Assembly: GCF_030818775.1 (NCBI RefSeq)
Contig: NZ_JAUTAU010000001.1
Location: forward strand, 4,528,001-4,592,000
DNA from: Bacillus sp. SORGH_AS_0510
GTDB lineage: Bacteria > Bacillota > Bacilli > Bacillales > Cytobacillaceae
Length of the DNA stretch: 64,000 nt
Direction: 5' to 3'
Position numbers and translations under genes: made by a program. Of the stretch, positions 1 through 9,234 are shown one piece after another. The notes below the pieces were generated by a model that worked only from the letters and a program-made list of their open reading frames with translations, had not been told where the DNA came from and searched no databases. Each line of letters opens with the position of its first letter. Position 1 is the first letter of the stretch.

Positions 1-2270
1 GTTGTGGCGGCATCACTTGTTGCTCCATCTGAAATCGCAACAATGGTAAATGTATAAACTTTGCCTTTTTCTGGGCTTTGCAGAATGGCTTTCATGTCAC
101 TCGTTGTTGGTAATTTGGTTGTTTGTCCATCTACTGTATATGAAACTTCAAAGGTGGTTTCCGGACTATTTTCATTAGTGTAGTCCCATGATAATTGAAT
201 ATTATCCGATGCTTCATCATAGCTTGCTTGAACGTTTGTCGGACTATTAGGCTTAGGTGGTGCTGGCTTTTCACCACTTTTCACGTAATACTCCTTGCCT
301 GATCTTTCAACACTGCTTGGTTGTTTAAATTTCTCCGTGCTCGTAGCTGTTCGTGAAAGAATAGCTTTAAACACTAGCTTAGAGATATCTACACTTTTAG
401 TTCCTAAATAGTCACCTGACGATTTAGTTTCCGGGTAACCGGTCCAAACCGCCCCCGTATATTGTGGGGTATAGCCTACAAACCAAGCATCTCTTGTCGC
501 ATTTTCTGGTAGACCATATTTCGAGATGGCAGACTGATCGAAGCTTGTAGTCCCTGTTTTTCCAGCTAAATCAAGGTTCGATATATTGGCCATTTTTCCT
601 GTTCCTGAATCCACAACAGTACGTAACATATCTGTGATTAAAAACGCAGTATAATCTTCCATTACTTTCTTTTTACCAGATGCTAGATTTTCTTCTGTTC
701 CATCTGAAGATACTATTTTTGTAACAGTATAGGGTTCAATATAGTAACCACCATTTCCAAATGCCGCATAAGCTCCCGCCATAATTAACGGTGATGCAGC
801 ATCAATGGCCCCTATCGCATTAGATTCATTGGCTTTTTGTTTATCTGTTATCGGAAATCCAATGCTATTGGCAAAACTTGTGGCGAAATCTGCGCCAACT
901 TCTTGATAGGCTTTTAAGGCAGGTATATTTCGTGACCAGGCTAGGTGATCTCTTATAGTTTTATCCCCTGCATAGGAACGATTGGCATTTCGAATAGGGG
1001 TACCATTCGTGTATTGATACTGCTCATCTTTTAAAATGTGCCCCGTTGACCATTTGAATTTTTCAATAGCTGGACCATAGTCAAGAATTGGTTTAATCGT
1101 AGAACCCGGATGGCGTTTAATTGAAGTTGCATAGTTATATCCACCCGTTTGATAATTTCTTCCGCCACCAATGGCTTTGATGGCACCTGTTTGTGTATCT
1201 AAAATGACAATTGCTGACTGCAATTTATCATTATCTGGATAGTTAATATAATTATTGGTTGAAAGGACATCTTCTGTAATTTGTTGAATCTCTGGATCAA
1301 GGGTTGTATAGATTTTTAGTCCATCTTCAAAAATATTCCTATTTGTTTTTGCCTGAACTTCTTTTATCACAGTATCAACAAACGCCTGGTATTTATTTGA
1401 TGATTTTTGCTGAATGTGTAACGTTTCTTCTATTGGTGTGCTTTGCGCTTGTTCCATTTTCTCTTTAGAAATATAGCCATGTCTATTCATATAGTAAAGA
1501 ACCATATTTCTGCGTTTTTCTGCCCGTTCAAGATTCTCTTCAATAGTAGGAATATAGTTATTTGGACTTTGTGGAATCCCTGCAAGAAGGGCAGCTTGTT
1601 CTAATGTTAATTGATTTAACTGATCTGGCCCTAATCCGAAGAATCGTTCCGCTGCTTTTGCCACTCCATAGACATCACTGCCATATAAATTTTTATTAAA
1701 ATACATTTCAAGAATTTGATCTTTGCTGTACTTTTTTTCAAATTGAACAGCTAAATACCATTCTTGAATCTTTCTTTTTGGCGTCTTATCAATGGTTAAG
1801 AAAGAATTTTTCACAATTTGCTGTGTGATTGTACTTCCACCTTGAGAAGAACCTGTTGTTATATTTGTCCAAATGGCAGCAAGTGTACGTTTCACATCAA
1901 TCCCATGATGCTGATAAAAATTGGAATCCTCCGTTGCAATAACAGCATTTTTAAGCACATCTGGTATCTGATTAATATTTATGTTATCCCTTTTTTCCGT
2001 CCCCACCTCAGCAATGACGGTTTTCTCATCACTAGCGTATATTTGGGACGATAAAGGATCTTTCAGTAGGGTTTCGTCGAACTTCGGAGCATCTTTGATG
2101 ATCCATAAGAAAGCACCCACTCCTGCTAAAAGCATAATTACTCCTAGGGTAAGACAAAAATAGAGAAATTTTTTCCATGACCTTTTTTGTGGCTTCTTAC
2201 TCTTTTTCTGATTTGCACTTCTTTGGTTTATTTTTTTTCGCTCTATACGAGACTGATATTTTTCTGACAT
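1..2270 (-). CDS. Class A penicillin-binding protein 1A (C-terminus cut by window edge)
   Basis: Bifunctional peptidoglycan glycosyltransferase/transpeptidase, anchored in the membrane and acting on the outer face. About 756 codons are visible. Seen in order: a basic cytoplasmic tail, one membrane segment (about residues 28-52), glycosyltransferase motifs EDSNFYQHHG and GGSTITQQ, then transpeptidase motifs STIK (Ser near residue 390), SRN and KTGT. After a Pro-rich linker a fibronectin type III-like domain begins and runs off the window start. The ATG at 2270 follows an AGGTAGG ribosome site about 10 nt upstream. The FnIII tail is typical of Bacillaceae PBP1-type proteins (ponA/pbpF/pbpG group), so no gene symbol is forced. 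The true C-terminus is not visible. Confidence 0.93.
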   Translation of the reverse strand, partial: MSEKYQSRIERKKINQRSANQKKSKKPQKRSWKKFLYFCLTLGVIMLLAGVGAFLWIIKDAPKFDETLLKDPLSSQIYASDEKTVIAEVGTEKRDNININQIPDVLKNAVIATEDSNFYQHHGIDVKRTLAAIWTNITTGSSQGGSTITQQIVKNSFLTIDKTPKRKIQEWYLAVQFEKKYSKDQILEMYFNKNLYGSDVYGVAKAAERFFGLGPDQLNQLTLEQAALLAGIPQSPNNYIPTIEENLERAEKRRNMVLYYMNRHGYISKEKMEQAQSTPIEETLHIQQKSSNKYQAFVDTVIKEVQAKTNRNIFEDGLKIYTTLDPEIQQITEDVLSTNNYINYPDNDKLQSAIVILDTQTGAIKAIGGGRNYQTGGYNYATSIKRHPGSTIKPILDYGPAIEKFKWSTGHILKDEQYQYTNGTPIRNANRSYAGDKTIRDHLAWSRNIPALKAYQEVGADFATSFANSIGFPITDKQKANESNAIGAIDAASPLIMAGAYAAFGNGGYYIEPYTVTKIVSSDGTEENLASGKKKVMEDYTAFLITDMLRTVVDSGTGKMANISNLDLAGKTGTTSFDQSAISKYGLPENATRDAWFVGYTPQYTGAVWTGYPETKSSGDYLGTKSVDISKLVFKAILSRTATSTEKFKQPSSVERSGKEYYVKSGEKPAPPKPNSPTNVQASYDEASDNIQLSWDYTNENSPETTFEVSYTVDGQTTKLPTTSDMKAILQSPEKGKVYTFTIVAISDGATSDAAT

Positions 2271-2454
2271 ATTCCATGTTCCTACCTTTCAAAATCCTTT
2301 CACGCTTCTACTACTATTGATTCTATCAAATAAGTAAACTGGAAAATTAACAAGTATATGATACCCGCTAATAACTATAATGTAGCTTATTTTAAGTGAA
2401 TAGCCAATTTTTTCATTAGGAAACGCAACAAATTAAAAGAAACGCCTGCAAAAT

Positions 2455-2486
2455 AAGACTCCGTTATCCTTATAGGTCGGAGTCTT
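2455..2486 (-). terminator. Rho-independent terminator after the 2528-3361 gene
   Basis: Perfect 9-bp stem AAGACTCCG/CGGAGTCTT with a 14-nt loop, followed on the minus strand by an ATTTTG tract. It lies between the membrane-protein gene and the PBP gene, so the two are probably separate transcripts. Confidence 0.6.
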
Positions 2487-2527
2487 AGATTTCACTTCGT
2501 ATTGGGAACCGCCTACATATTATGCAC

Positions 2528-3361
2528 TCATCGCTTCTCTTCTAATATTTCTTGCAAGTATGTCAATATAAAAAGATAGCTTGTTTGAGCTAGTGTTAAT
2601 ATCGCTATTGTCCAATATCCCGGGACTTGAAGTATTTCGATTTTATAAAGTATCACGTTAACGGCTGCACCACACATTATTAATACTACTTTCCAAATGC
2701 GGTTAGCTTTAGTAGCAACTACTAAGGTAAAGAATAGTGAAGCTATAAAAGCAAACATTGCCGCAAATGCAATATGACCTCTTGTCTGTTCTTCAAACCA
2801 ATTTACTCTGTAGTAGACCACTTTAAAAATAGCTGAAAAGTAATATAAGAATGTCGCTTGAATCGTAATATTAGCAAAGTAAAGGGTCCCGAACCGACCT
2901 ATAAATCGTTTGGAATGAAATCGGATTAAATGCCAAACCCATTTTCCCAATGCAAATTGAATTGGCAGACTAAGTGCTGTATAAATCGTTTTCCACCAAA
3001 ACTGTTTATACACATTTAAAAATATAAACAGTTCTTCAATCCCTAAAAAGCATAAGACAATAACCGCAATCCAACCAATACCTAAATCAAATATGGCAAT
3101 AAAGACGGTAGCTAACGGAACAATGAATCCGTCTGAGACATTTGCTCCAAAAATATTATCAAAATAGGGCTCTTTAAATACTCCCGGTATATACTCATAC
3201 CCTTTAAAGACAACAAGGACGAGAAATTCAAAATAGTAAATGGACCCAGCCATACATAGATAGAAAATAATCATCTTTTTATTTTCTGCTTTTTTCCATG
3301 AGGAAATAAAGAGCATAATACTAATAAAAATAAGAACTAAGTAAAAAAAATAATTTGGCAT
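2528..3361 (-). CDS. Polytopic membrane protein of unknown function
   Basis: A 277-residue protein made almost entirely of hydrophobic segments (about seven or eight predicted helices) with short charged loops and a lysine-rich stretch after the first helix. I recognise no catalytic or transport motif. GAGGA stands about 10 nt before the ATG at 3361. It is a single gene ending in a good terminator, and the next gene, YbjQ, is divergent. It could be a small transporter or a sporulation or cell-envelope membrane protein; the sequence does not decide. Confidence 0.7.
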   Translation of the reverse strand: MPNYFFYLVLIFISIMLFISSWKKAENKKMIIFYLCMAGSIYYFEFLVLVVFKGYEYIPGVFKEPYFDNIFGANVSDGFIVPLATVFIAIFDLGIGWIAVIVLCFLGIEELFIFLNVYKQFWWKTIYTALSLPIQFALGKWVWHLIRFHSKRFIGRFGTLYFANITIQATFLYYFSAIFKVVYYRVNWFEEQTRGHIAFAAMFAFIASLFFTLVVATKANRIWKVVLIMCGAAVNVILYKIEILQVPGYWTIAILTLAQTSYLFILTYLQEILEEKR

Positions 3362-3479
3362 ATCCGAAAATCCTCAGTTCCATGTAATATTTATACTAGT
3401 ATGTTCAATTAATGTGGTAATTATATCCAAGGGAAAGTAAAATATATTAGTAGTTATTTTTTTTAAGGAGCGGATTTCT

Positions 3480-3800
3480 ATGATTATCGTAACAACTGAA
3501 AATATTGCTAATCATAAAGTGACTGAAGTTTTAGGTCCAGTATTTGGATTAACTGTTAGAGCAAGGGGCATTGGGAAAGATATCATGGCTTCATTTAAAG
3601 GGCTGATTGGTGGAGAAGTCAATCAGTATACAGAAATGCTTGAAGATGCTAGAAAACAAGCAATGGACCGTATGGTGAAAAACGCTACGGCAATGGGAGC
3701 AAACGCAATTATTATGATGCGCTTTGACTCTGGTGAGATTGGCCAGAATATGAGTGAAATTGTGGCTTATGGAACAGCTGTTATAGCAGAAAAGGCATAA
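3480..3800 (+). CDS. YbjQ/UPF0145 family protein
   Basis: 106 residues matching the YbjQ family (putative heavy-metal-binding domain, a small pentamer-forming fold). Seen: N-terminal TTENIANHKVTEVLGPVFG, the central RARGIGKD and GGEVNQYTEM segments, and the end MGANAIIMMRFDSGEIGQ. This is full family length. AAGGAG lies 9 nt before the ATG. It is cotranscribed with the next small membrane protein only 3 nt downstream. Biochemical function is not established for the family; metal binding is inference. Confidence 0.85.
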   Translation: MIIVTTENIANHKVTEVLGPVFGLTVRARGIGKDIMASFKGLIGGEVNQYTEMLEDARKQAMDRMVKNATAMGANAIIMMRFDSGEIGQNMSEIVAYGTAVIAEKA

Positions 3801-3803
3801 TTT

Positions 3804-4028
3804 ATGAAATGGGTAATTGGCTTCTACGGGATTCAACTGCTAGTTGTGATTGTTCTAATCATTGGATCGTGGCTCATTTGGGACCGCCGCTTCAAATCAA
3901 AACATGGTCAACAAGTTCCTAAAGGGTTCGTCCGAACAAATGAGGTATCCATCGATCCCTCTACCAATAAAAGATTAGTAGTCTATTTCAACCCGGAAAC
4001 CGGTGAACGCTTTTATAAAGAAGAATAA
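3804..4028 (+). CDS. Small single-pass membrane protein downstream of YbjQ
   Basis: 74 residues: one N-terminal membrane helix (about residues 5-25) followed by a basic, soluble tail ending NPETGERFYKEE. It starts 3 nt after the YbjQ stop with no clear ribosome site of its own, so translation is probably coupled. A weak terminator follows at once, giving a two-gene operon. I recognise no function; the tight pairing suggests it acts with, or localises, the YbjQ protein. Confidence 0.7.
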   Translation: MKWVIGFYGIQLLVVIVLIIGSWLIWDRRFKSKHGQQVPKGFVRTNEVSIDPSTNKRLVVYFNPETGERFYKEE

Positions 4029-4040
4029 ATCATTTATATA

Positions 4041-4079
4041 GGAGCCGTGGCATGATTTTACGAAAGCCAGACTCCTTTT
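4041..4079 (+). terminator. Terminator of the ybjQ operon
   Basis: Two-part stem GGAG/CTCC and TGGC/GCCA separated by a small internal loop, followed by TTTTC. It begins 12 nt after the operon's last stop codon. Confidence 0.55.
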
Positions 4080-4111
4080 CATTTGAATATTTTTGAAGGG
4101 AAAGAACAAGC

Positions 4112-4555
4112 ATGCTGCATTTAAAATCAATTACAAAAGACAATTGGTGGGAGGCAATTTCACTCCGTGTACGCGAAGATCAGGTAAAGCTTGTAGCATC
4201 CAATGCTGTATCACTTGCGCAGTTAAACTTTCTTGAGAATTTCCATGCAAAAGGAATCTATCTTGGCGAGGAAATGATTGGCTTCACACTCTATGGAATT
4301 GACGAAGACGACCATGAGTACTGGATCTATCGCATGATGATTGATCAAAAGCATCAAGGAAAAGGCTATGCAGTAAAAGCGATTAAACTCGTGCTTGAAG
4401 ATATTAAGAGTATGAAAGAAGATCGCCATCAAACGGTCACATTGTCTTATGTTCCGACGAATGAACACGCCAAACGCGTTTATGAAAAAGCTGGTTTCAA
4501 CGAAGTTGATGGGTTAATTATTGGGGATGAACAGGTATCAAGGTTTATGTATTAA
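4112..4555 (+). CDS. GNAT acetyltransferase, BltD/PaiA-like
   Basis: 147 residues of GNAT fold. The acetyl-CoA loop is seen as DQKHQGKGYAVKAI (motif A, Q/R-x-x-G-x-G/A type), followed by the motif B region NEHAKRVYEKAGF. The layout resembles spermine/spermidine N-acetyltransferases such as BltD, with a WIYRMMID strand before motif A. Cytoplasmic; the substrate could be a polyamine or another amine. The ATG at 4112 has a GAAGGGAAAG purine stretch upstream. Monocistronic, closed by a strong terminator. The polyamine assignment is only by resemblance. Confidence 0.8.
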   Translation: MLHLKSITKDNWWEAISLRVREDQVKLVASNAVSLAQLNFLENFHAKGIYLGEEMIGFTLYGIDEDDHEYWIYRMMIDQKHQGKGYAVKAIKLVLEDIKSMKEDRHQTVTLSYVPTNEHAKRVYEKAGFNEVDGLIIGDEQVSRFMY

Positions 4556-4560
4556 CGTGA

Positions 4561-4598
4561 AAAAGCTGACAAGGGTTTAATCCCATGTCAGCTTTTTT
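4561..4598 (+). terminator. Terminator of the GNAT gene
   Basis: AAAAGCTGACaaGGG pairs with CCCatGTCAGCTTTT and is followed by a T run. Confidence 0.85.
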
Positions 4599-4740
4599 CT
4601 AAGTTCAACGTAACTAGCAAACTTACGAGCTATTATTCCTAGATTCTTCATGAAGGGCAAAAACTGCTCGAAAATCAGTAAATGTCCCTCATCAATGCTT
4701 ATATTATTTTTCCATACGAGCATTTTCCAATGCAACTACC

Positions 4741-7700
4741 TTATGTCAAATCTGCTGAAATATTACTCTTACTTAATCTCTGTTTTTTTACCTTACGGAA
4801 ATGGAACAGTTCGTAGAAGGTTGGAATGACAATCAGCGTCAGTAATGTTGATACAATCAGTCCAAAAATAACTACGACAGCAAGTCCTTTGGAGACCAGA
4901 TTCATGCTCATGGCTGATTCGTGCGCAAATAATAATGGAACCATGGCAAACACTGTGGCAAGTGCCGTCATCAAGATTGGACGCAATCTCACACTTCCTG
5001 CCTCCATAATTGCTTCTCTGATGGTCATGTGTTCTTCGTTATGACGGATACGGTCAACAAGAACGATTGCATTGGTCACGACGATTCCCACGAGCATCAG
5101 CATACCGATTCCTGATGAAATATCAATGCTTGATTTTGTGACCACTAATCCTAAAAGAGATCCGATGGCCGCAAGCGGTAGGGATAATAAAATCGCAAAG
5201 CTTGCACGGAATGATTTTAATGTGACAAGTAGGATCATAAACACAATACCAATCGAGAACATCGCAAGCTTCGCAAGTTCTTGTAAATCATCCGAAGACT
5301 GCATAGAAGAACCGGTTATTTCAGCGCTTGTTCCATTGCCGAATGTGTTGTCTTTTTTCCAAGCGGCTAGTTGCTTATTGATTTCTCCTGCGACATCCAC
5401 CATTTTCTTTGGATTGACAACAGCATTTAACTGAAGATAATGATCTCCATCTTTTGAATAAATGGTACCAGGCTGGGGCGATTCCTCAATCTTAGCGATG
5501 CTGGACAATGCTACTGGCCCATTCTGTGTCATGATTTGAAGATTTTTCAAATCGTCAGCTGTTTTAATTTCTTCTAGTGCCCCAAGTTTGATCATAGTGG
5601 TTCGACCCTCGATTTTTACACTTCCAATCACTGCCGGTTCTAACATACCATGAAGAGTTTGGGCGATTTCCTGTGCGTTTGAGACAGTCGGATCCACTGT
5701 AATATTTACAGTCGGTTTCTTATTTTCATCATTCGTTTCTACTTTTTGAACGCCATCGATGTTGGCGAATTTTTTCTTAATTTTATCTGCTGCTTTTTTA
5801 ATATCAGCTTCATTTTTTCCAATGACATCTACAGATACGGTGGTTTTATTCTCACCCATGAGTCCAGCTGTATTTGCTGTTAACTCCGCCCCTTGGAATT
5901 GGTCTTTTTCTTTCCTTAGGTTCTGAACGATTTTAGCGGAATCCGCCCCTTCTTTCAAAAAGACCATGAACTGGACTTGGTTCCCATCCTGAAGTTCACC
6001 AAACTGAGCAGCGTCGGCATTGTTTCCGACTTGGACAATGTTGTTTTTGACACCTTCTTCTTTTGAAAGAAGATCTTCCATTTTGGTTAATCCGTTTTTG
6101 ATTTCCTCAAATGGGGTTCCATTTTTATAACGTAATAGAACGGAAAGATAGGCACTGTCCTTTTGGTCCACCGAACCTTTTGGCATGGATACAAATAGTC
6201 CTATTGCTCCAATGACAACCACAACGGATAAGACAATTGGAAGCCACTTATGATTGAGTGACCAGCGAAGAACGGATGGATAAAATGAACCATTTTTGTG
6301 TTCCTTGACCTTCACTTTTTTCATCATTCGTCGGCTGAGCAGCGGAACGACGGTTAGTGAAACGATCAAGGAGGAAATCAATGAACATGTGATTGTAATA
6401 GCAAATGGTGCGATTAAGTCTTTTAAACTACCAGAAGCAAGTAACATTGGAAGGAATACCGCTACCGTAGTAAGCGTCGATGATGTAATCGCCGCTGCTA
6501 CTTCTTTTACCGCATCCACAATAAAGGTCGGTGTAAGCTCGTTCCCTTTCTTTCTCCGGTAAATATTCTCTACCACCACGATACTATCATCCACGAGACG
6601 TCCGACCGATACCGCGATTCCGCCTAAGGTCAGAATGTTGAGCGTGACTCCAAAGAATGATAGCAAAATCATGGTAATGCATAGGGAAAGCGGGATACTG
6701 ACAATGGTAATAAGGGTCATACGGAAGCTCTTCAGGAACAACCAGATAATCAAGGTCGCAAATAATGCTCCAGTCAGTACTTCTCTTGTCATGGAATTAA
6801 TCGAATTAAGGACGGTATCCGCTAAATTAATGAATATTGTAGCGTTCAGCGTTCCTTTATAATCTTTGTTCATTTCCTTTGCGGTATCTGCAACCTGCTT
6901 CCCCATCGTTACTGCGTTACTAGTGGAATCTTTTTGTACAATGACTTCAATGAACGGCTTTCCGTTCATATGTGTGATGCTCGTTGTATCTTTCTCCATT
7001 GTTACGTTGGCCACATCTTTCAATTTTGTGCCAGCGTTCAACTGAAGGTTTTGGATATCATCCAGGCTCTCTATTTTTCCTGTCACGATGATGCTTGTTG
7101 CCTCGTTATTCAAGTTTTGCTCCCCAACAGCGACGGATGCATTTTTTCCTTGAAGGAGGGTATAGAGTTTTTCAAGAGAGATTTGTGCTGCGGCAAGTTT
7201 TGCCGGGTCCACCTTAATCATGACCTGCTGGTTTTTTCCTCCGTAGGTCATGACATTTCCAACACCCTTGATGTCTTTTAGCTTTGGAAGGATCTCGTTA
7301 TCTATCAGATTTAATTCATTGTTGCCGATTTCCTTATCAAAGGTAAATCCTAAGTAGACGACCGGGATCTGAGATGTATTCAGCAGCACCACATACGGTT
7401 TCATGACCCCATTTGGCAGAGGGACCATTGAGATGCTTTCCTGGATTTGCTGCTTGGCTTCCTTCAGATTCGTGTCGGATTCAAACGTCACCGTCATCTG
7501 GGAAAAGTTATTACCTGTTTCTGCAACTACATTTCGTTTCCCCTTGATGCCGGTTAGTGCCTTTTCAATAGGCTGAGTGACCTGTTCGTCCATACTGATG
7601 GCGTCCATCCCGTTACCTACTACTGAAATGGTAACAAACGGCTGGTCTGCTGACGGCATGAGCTCCATCGGGATATTGGTATAGCTGAATATCCCAAACA

Positions 7701-7770
7701 TAATAGAGGCAATAACGGAAAAAACAACAGCCGCTCTATTCCGCAAAGCCCATTTAGTGAACCATGTCAT
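4741..7770 (-). CDS. RND-family efflux pump, AcrB/SwrC-like
   Basis: 1009-residue inner-membrane proton-driven exporter of the HAE-RND type. Seen: a first helix after MTWFTKWALRNRAAV, a large periplasmic-type loop, helices 2-6, the proton-relay pair in GRLVDDSIVVVENIYRRK (TM4), a second large loop, then helices 8-12 ending before LFHFRKVKKQ. The full length matches Gram-positive SwrC/YerP pumps. I place the start at 7770, not at an in-frame ATG 30 nt upstream, because GGAGG sits 6 nt before 7770. No membrane-fusion partner or outer-membrane channel is adjacent, as usual in Gram-positives. Substrate (lipopeptide, antibiotic, fatty acid) cannot be read from the sequence. Confidence 0.92.
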   Translation of the reverse strand: MTWFTKWALRNRAAVVFSVIASIMFGIFSYTNIPMELMPSADQPFVTISVVGNGMDAISMDEQVTQPIEKALTGIKGKRNVVAETGNNFSQMTVTFESDTNLKEAKQQIQESISMVPLPNGVMKPYVVLLNTSQIPVVYLGFTFDKEIGNNELNLIDNEILPKLKDIKGVGNVMTYGGKNQQVMIKVDPAKLAAAQISLEKLYTLLQGKNASVAVGEQNLNNEATSIIVTGKIESLDDIQNLQLNAGTKLKDVANVTMEKDTTSITHMNGKPFIEVIVQKDSTSNAVTMGKQVADTAKEMNKDYKGTLNATIFINLADTVLNSINSMTREVLTGALFATLIIWLFLKSFRMTLITIVSIPLSLCITMILLSFFGVTLNILTLGGIAVSVGRLVDDSIVVVENIYRRKKGNELTPTFIVDAVKEVAAAITSSTLTTVAVFLPMLLASGSLKDLIAPFAITITCSLISSLIVSLTVVPLLSRRMMKKVKVKEHKNGSFYPSVLRWSLNHKWLPIVLSVVVVIGAIGLFVSMPKGSVDQKDSAYLSVLLRYKNGTPFEEIKNGLTKMEDLLSKEEGVKNNIVQVGNNADAAQFGELQDGNQVQFMVFLKEGADSAKIVQNLRKEKDQFQGAELTANTAGLMGENKTTVSVDVIGKNEADIKKAADKIKKKFANIDGVQKVETNDENKKPTVNITVDPTVSNAQEIAQTLHGMLEPAVIGSVKIEGRTTMIKLGALEEIKTADDLKNLQIMTQNGPVALSSIAKIEESPQPGTIYSKDGDHYLQLNAVVNPKKMVDVAGEINKQLAAWKKDNTFGNGTSAEITGSSMQSSDDLQELAKLAMFSIGIVFMILLVTLKSFRASFAILLSLPLAAIGSLLGLVVTKSSIDISSGIGMLMLVGIVVTNAIVLVDRIRHNEEHMTIREAIMEAGSVRLRPILMTALATVFAMVPLLFAHESAMSMNLVSKGLAVVVIFGLIVSTLLTLIVIPTFYELFHFRKVKKQRLSKSNISADLT

Positions 7771-7859
7771 AAAGAACCTCCAAAAATAAAAATTTATCAA
7801 ACTAGGAAAATTATACTATGTATTACAATAATTAACATTAATATTTTTGTAAATTTTTA

Positions 7860-7902
7860 GGGACAGTCCCCCGGCGCTTTAGCGCGACGGGGGACTGTCC
7901 CC
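7860..7902. repeat. Dispersed palindrome, GGGACAGTCCCCC type, copy 1
   Basis: Arms GGGACAGTCCCCC and GGGGGACTGTCCC match perfectly across an inner GCGC-TTTA-GCGC hairpin. It lies between two divergent genes, so it cannot simply be a terminator. Related copies are at 29242, 35212, 36564, 36843, 38867 and 40277. Confidence 0.9.
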
Positions 7903-7983
7903 TTCATTTGTTTTATGGTATGATAGTGAAATTGTTTGCCTATCCCATCATATTATTTCATTCATCATAGAAAAGAGGTCATT

Positions 7984-9174
7984 ATGCAAGACACGGTATT
8001 ATCTAAGAAACATTGGTTTCTTATTTTTACACTAACGTTATTAACATTTGTTCTTGGGACAAGCGAGTTTGTGATTGTCGGAATCTTAACGGATATATCA
8101 TCCAATCTTCATATCACCAATGCAAAGGCCGGTACACTCGTTTCCGCATTTGCGATAACATTTGCTATTGCCACACCGATTGTAATGTCAGCCACTAGCC
8201 ATTTTCCAAAACGGAAATGGATATTGTCTTTAATCGGGGCGTTTATTATCCTAAATGCTCTGAGCATAATATCAACGAGCTACCTTATGCTCCTTGTAAT
8301 TCGAATGGTGACAGCAATTGTAACAGGAGTATTAATTTCACTGGCTATGATTGTTGCAAGTGAAACAATACCTGTTGCCAAACGCAGCATTGCCATCTCC
8401 TTCGTTTTCGGTGGATTTACGCTTGCCAACGTTGTTGGTGTGCCGATTGGAACGGTACTTGCGGAATGGTATGACTGGCATGCCACTTTTGTATTAACAA
8501 CAGTTCTTGGTGGAGTAGCCTTTGTGGCTTCTTTTATCAACTTACCAAATAAGCTTAGCCAATATCGCAGTTCGATGCGTGATCAATTTTCATTATTGAC
8601 CCATCCACGAATTTTAATGGCTTTCTTTATCCCCTCTCTTGGGTTTGGAGGAACGTACGCAGTATTTACGTATCTCGTACCGATTCTAAAGCAAATGGAT
8701 GCACCAAGCAGTTCCATCAGCTTGATCTTGTTCGGTTACGGATTTATTTCGATTTTTAGCAATATCCTTGCAGGAAAAATTGCCAGTCATAATCCGATCG
8801 GCCGACTGCGGTTTGTTTTTCTAGTACAAGCATTTGTTTTGATTGCTCTCTATTGGACAACAGATAGCTTTATCTTTGGATTGATCAACATCGGCTTCAT
8901 GTCATTGATGGCCATCCTTTTAACCACATCAACCCAGCTTTATTTGATTGACCTTGCGGGAATTTATCAGCCAAAAGCGACAGGACTTGCTGCTTCCTTG
9001 ATGCCAGTGGCCAGCAATGTTGGGATTGCCTTGGGGTCAGCCTTAGGAGGATTGGTTTACCATCAAGGACCATTGATGAATGTAACATGGGTTGGTGGGA
9101 TCGTGGCGATTTTCGCCAGTCTTCTCACTTTCTTAAGTCATCGGTTAGATCAGCAACATAAGAAACTAGCATAA
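7984..9174 (+). CDS. MFS drug/solute exporter (DHA1, AraJ/YdhP-like)
   Basis: 396-residue 12-helix major facilitator. The first helix carries LGTSEFVIVGIL, typical of the AraJ/YdhP/NepI branch of DHA1 drug:H+ antiporters; an RMVTAIVTG helix and a VVGVPIGTVLAEW motif C-like stretch follow. An in-frame ATG exists at 7936, but AAGAGGT directly precedes the ATG at 7984, giving the normal N-terminus. It is divergent from the RND pump gene, so two exporters share a 210-bp intergenic region that holds a palindrome. A TATGAT -10-like box lies at 7919. Substrate unknown. Confidence 0.87.
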   Translation: MQDTVLSKKHWFLIFTLTLLTFVLGTSEFVIVGILTDISSNLHITNAKAGTLVSAFAITFAIATPIVMSATSHFPKRKWILSLIGAFIILNALSIISTSYLMLLVIRMVTAIVTGVLISLAMIVASETIPVAKRSIAISFVFGGFTLANVVGVPIGTVLAEWYDWHATFVLTTVLGGVAFVASFINLPNKLSQYRSSMRDQFSLLTHPRILMAFFIPSLGFGGTYAVFTYLVPILKQMDAPSSSISLILFGYGFISIFSNILAGKIASHNPIGRLRFVFLVQAFVLIALYWTTDSFIFGLINIGFMSLMAILLTTSTQLYLIDLAGIYQPKATGLAASLMPVASNVGIALGSALGGLVYHQGPLMNVTWVGGIVAIFASLLTFLSHRLDQQHKKLA

Positions 9175-9182
9175 AAAACATA

Positions 9183-9220
9183 GAGGCAATAGGACACTTA
9201 ACAAAGGGTTCTATTGCCTC
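9183..9220 (-). terminator. Terminator of the ABC exporter operon
   Basis: Perfect 10-bp arms GAGGCAATAG/CTATTGCCTC. On the minus strand it is followed by TATGTTTTTT, so it best serves the operon at 9235-11072; it may also stop the convergent MFS transcript. Confidence 0.75.
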
Positions 9221-9234
9221 CTTCCATGTAATAT

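Noticed and set aside
1818..2163. ORFs antisense to the PBP gene
   Set aside because: They are shadows of the glycosyltransferase-coding strand with no ribosome site.
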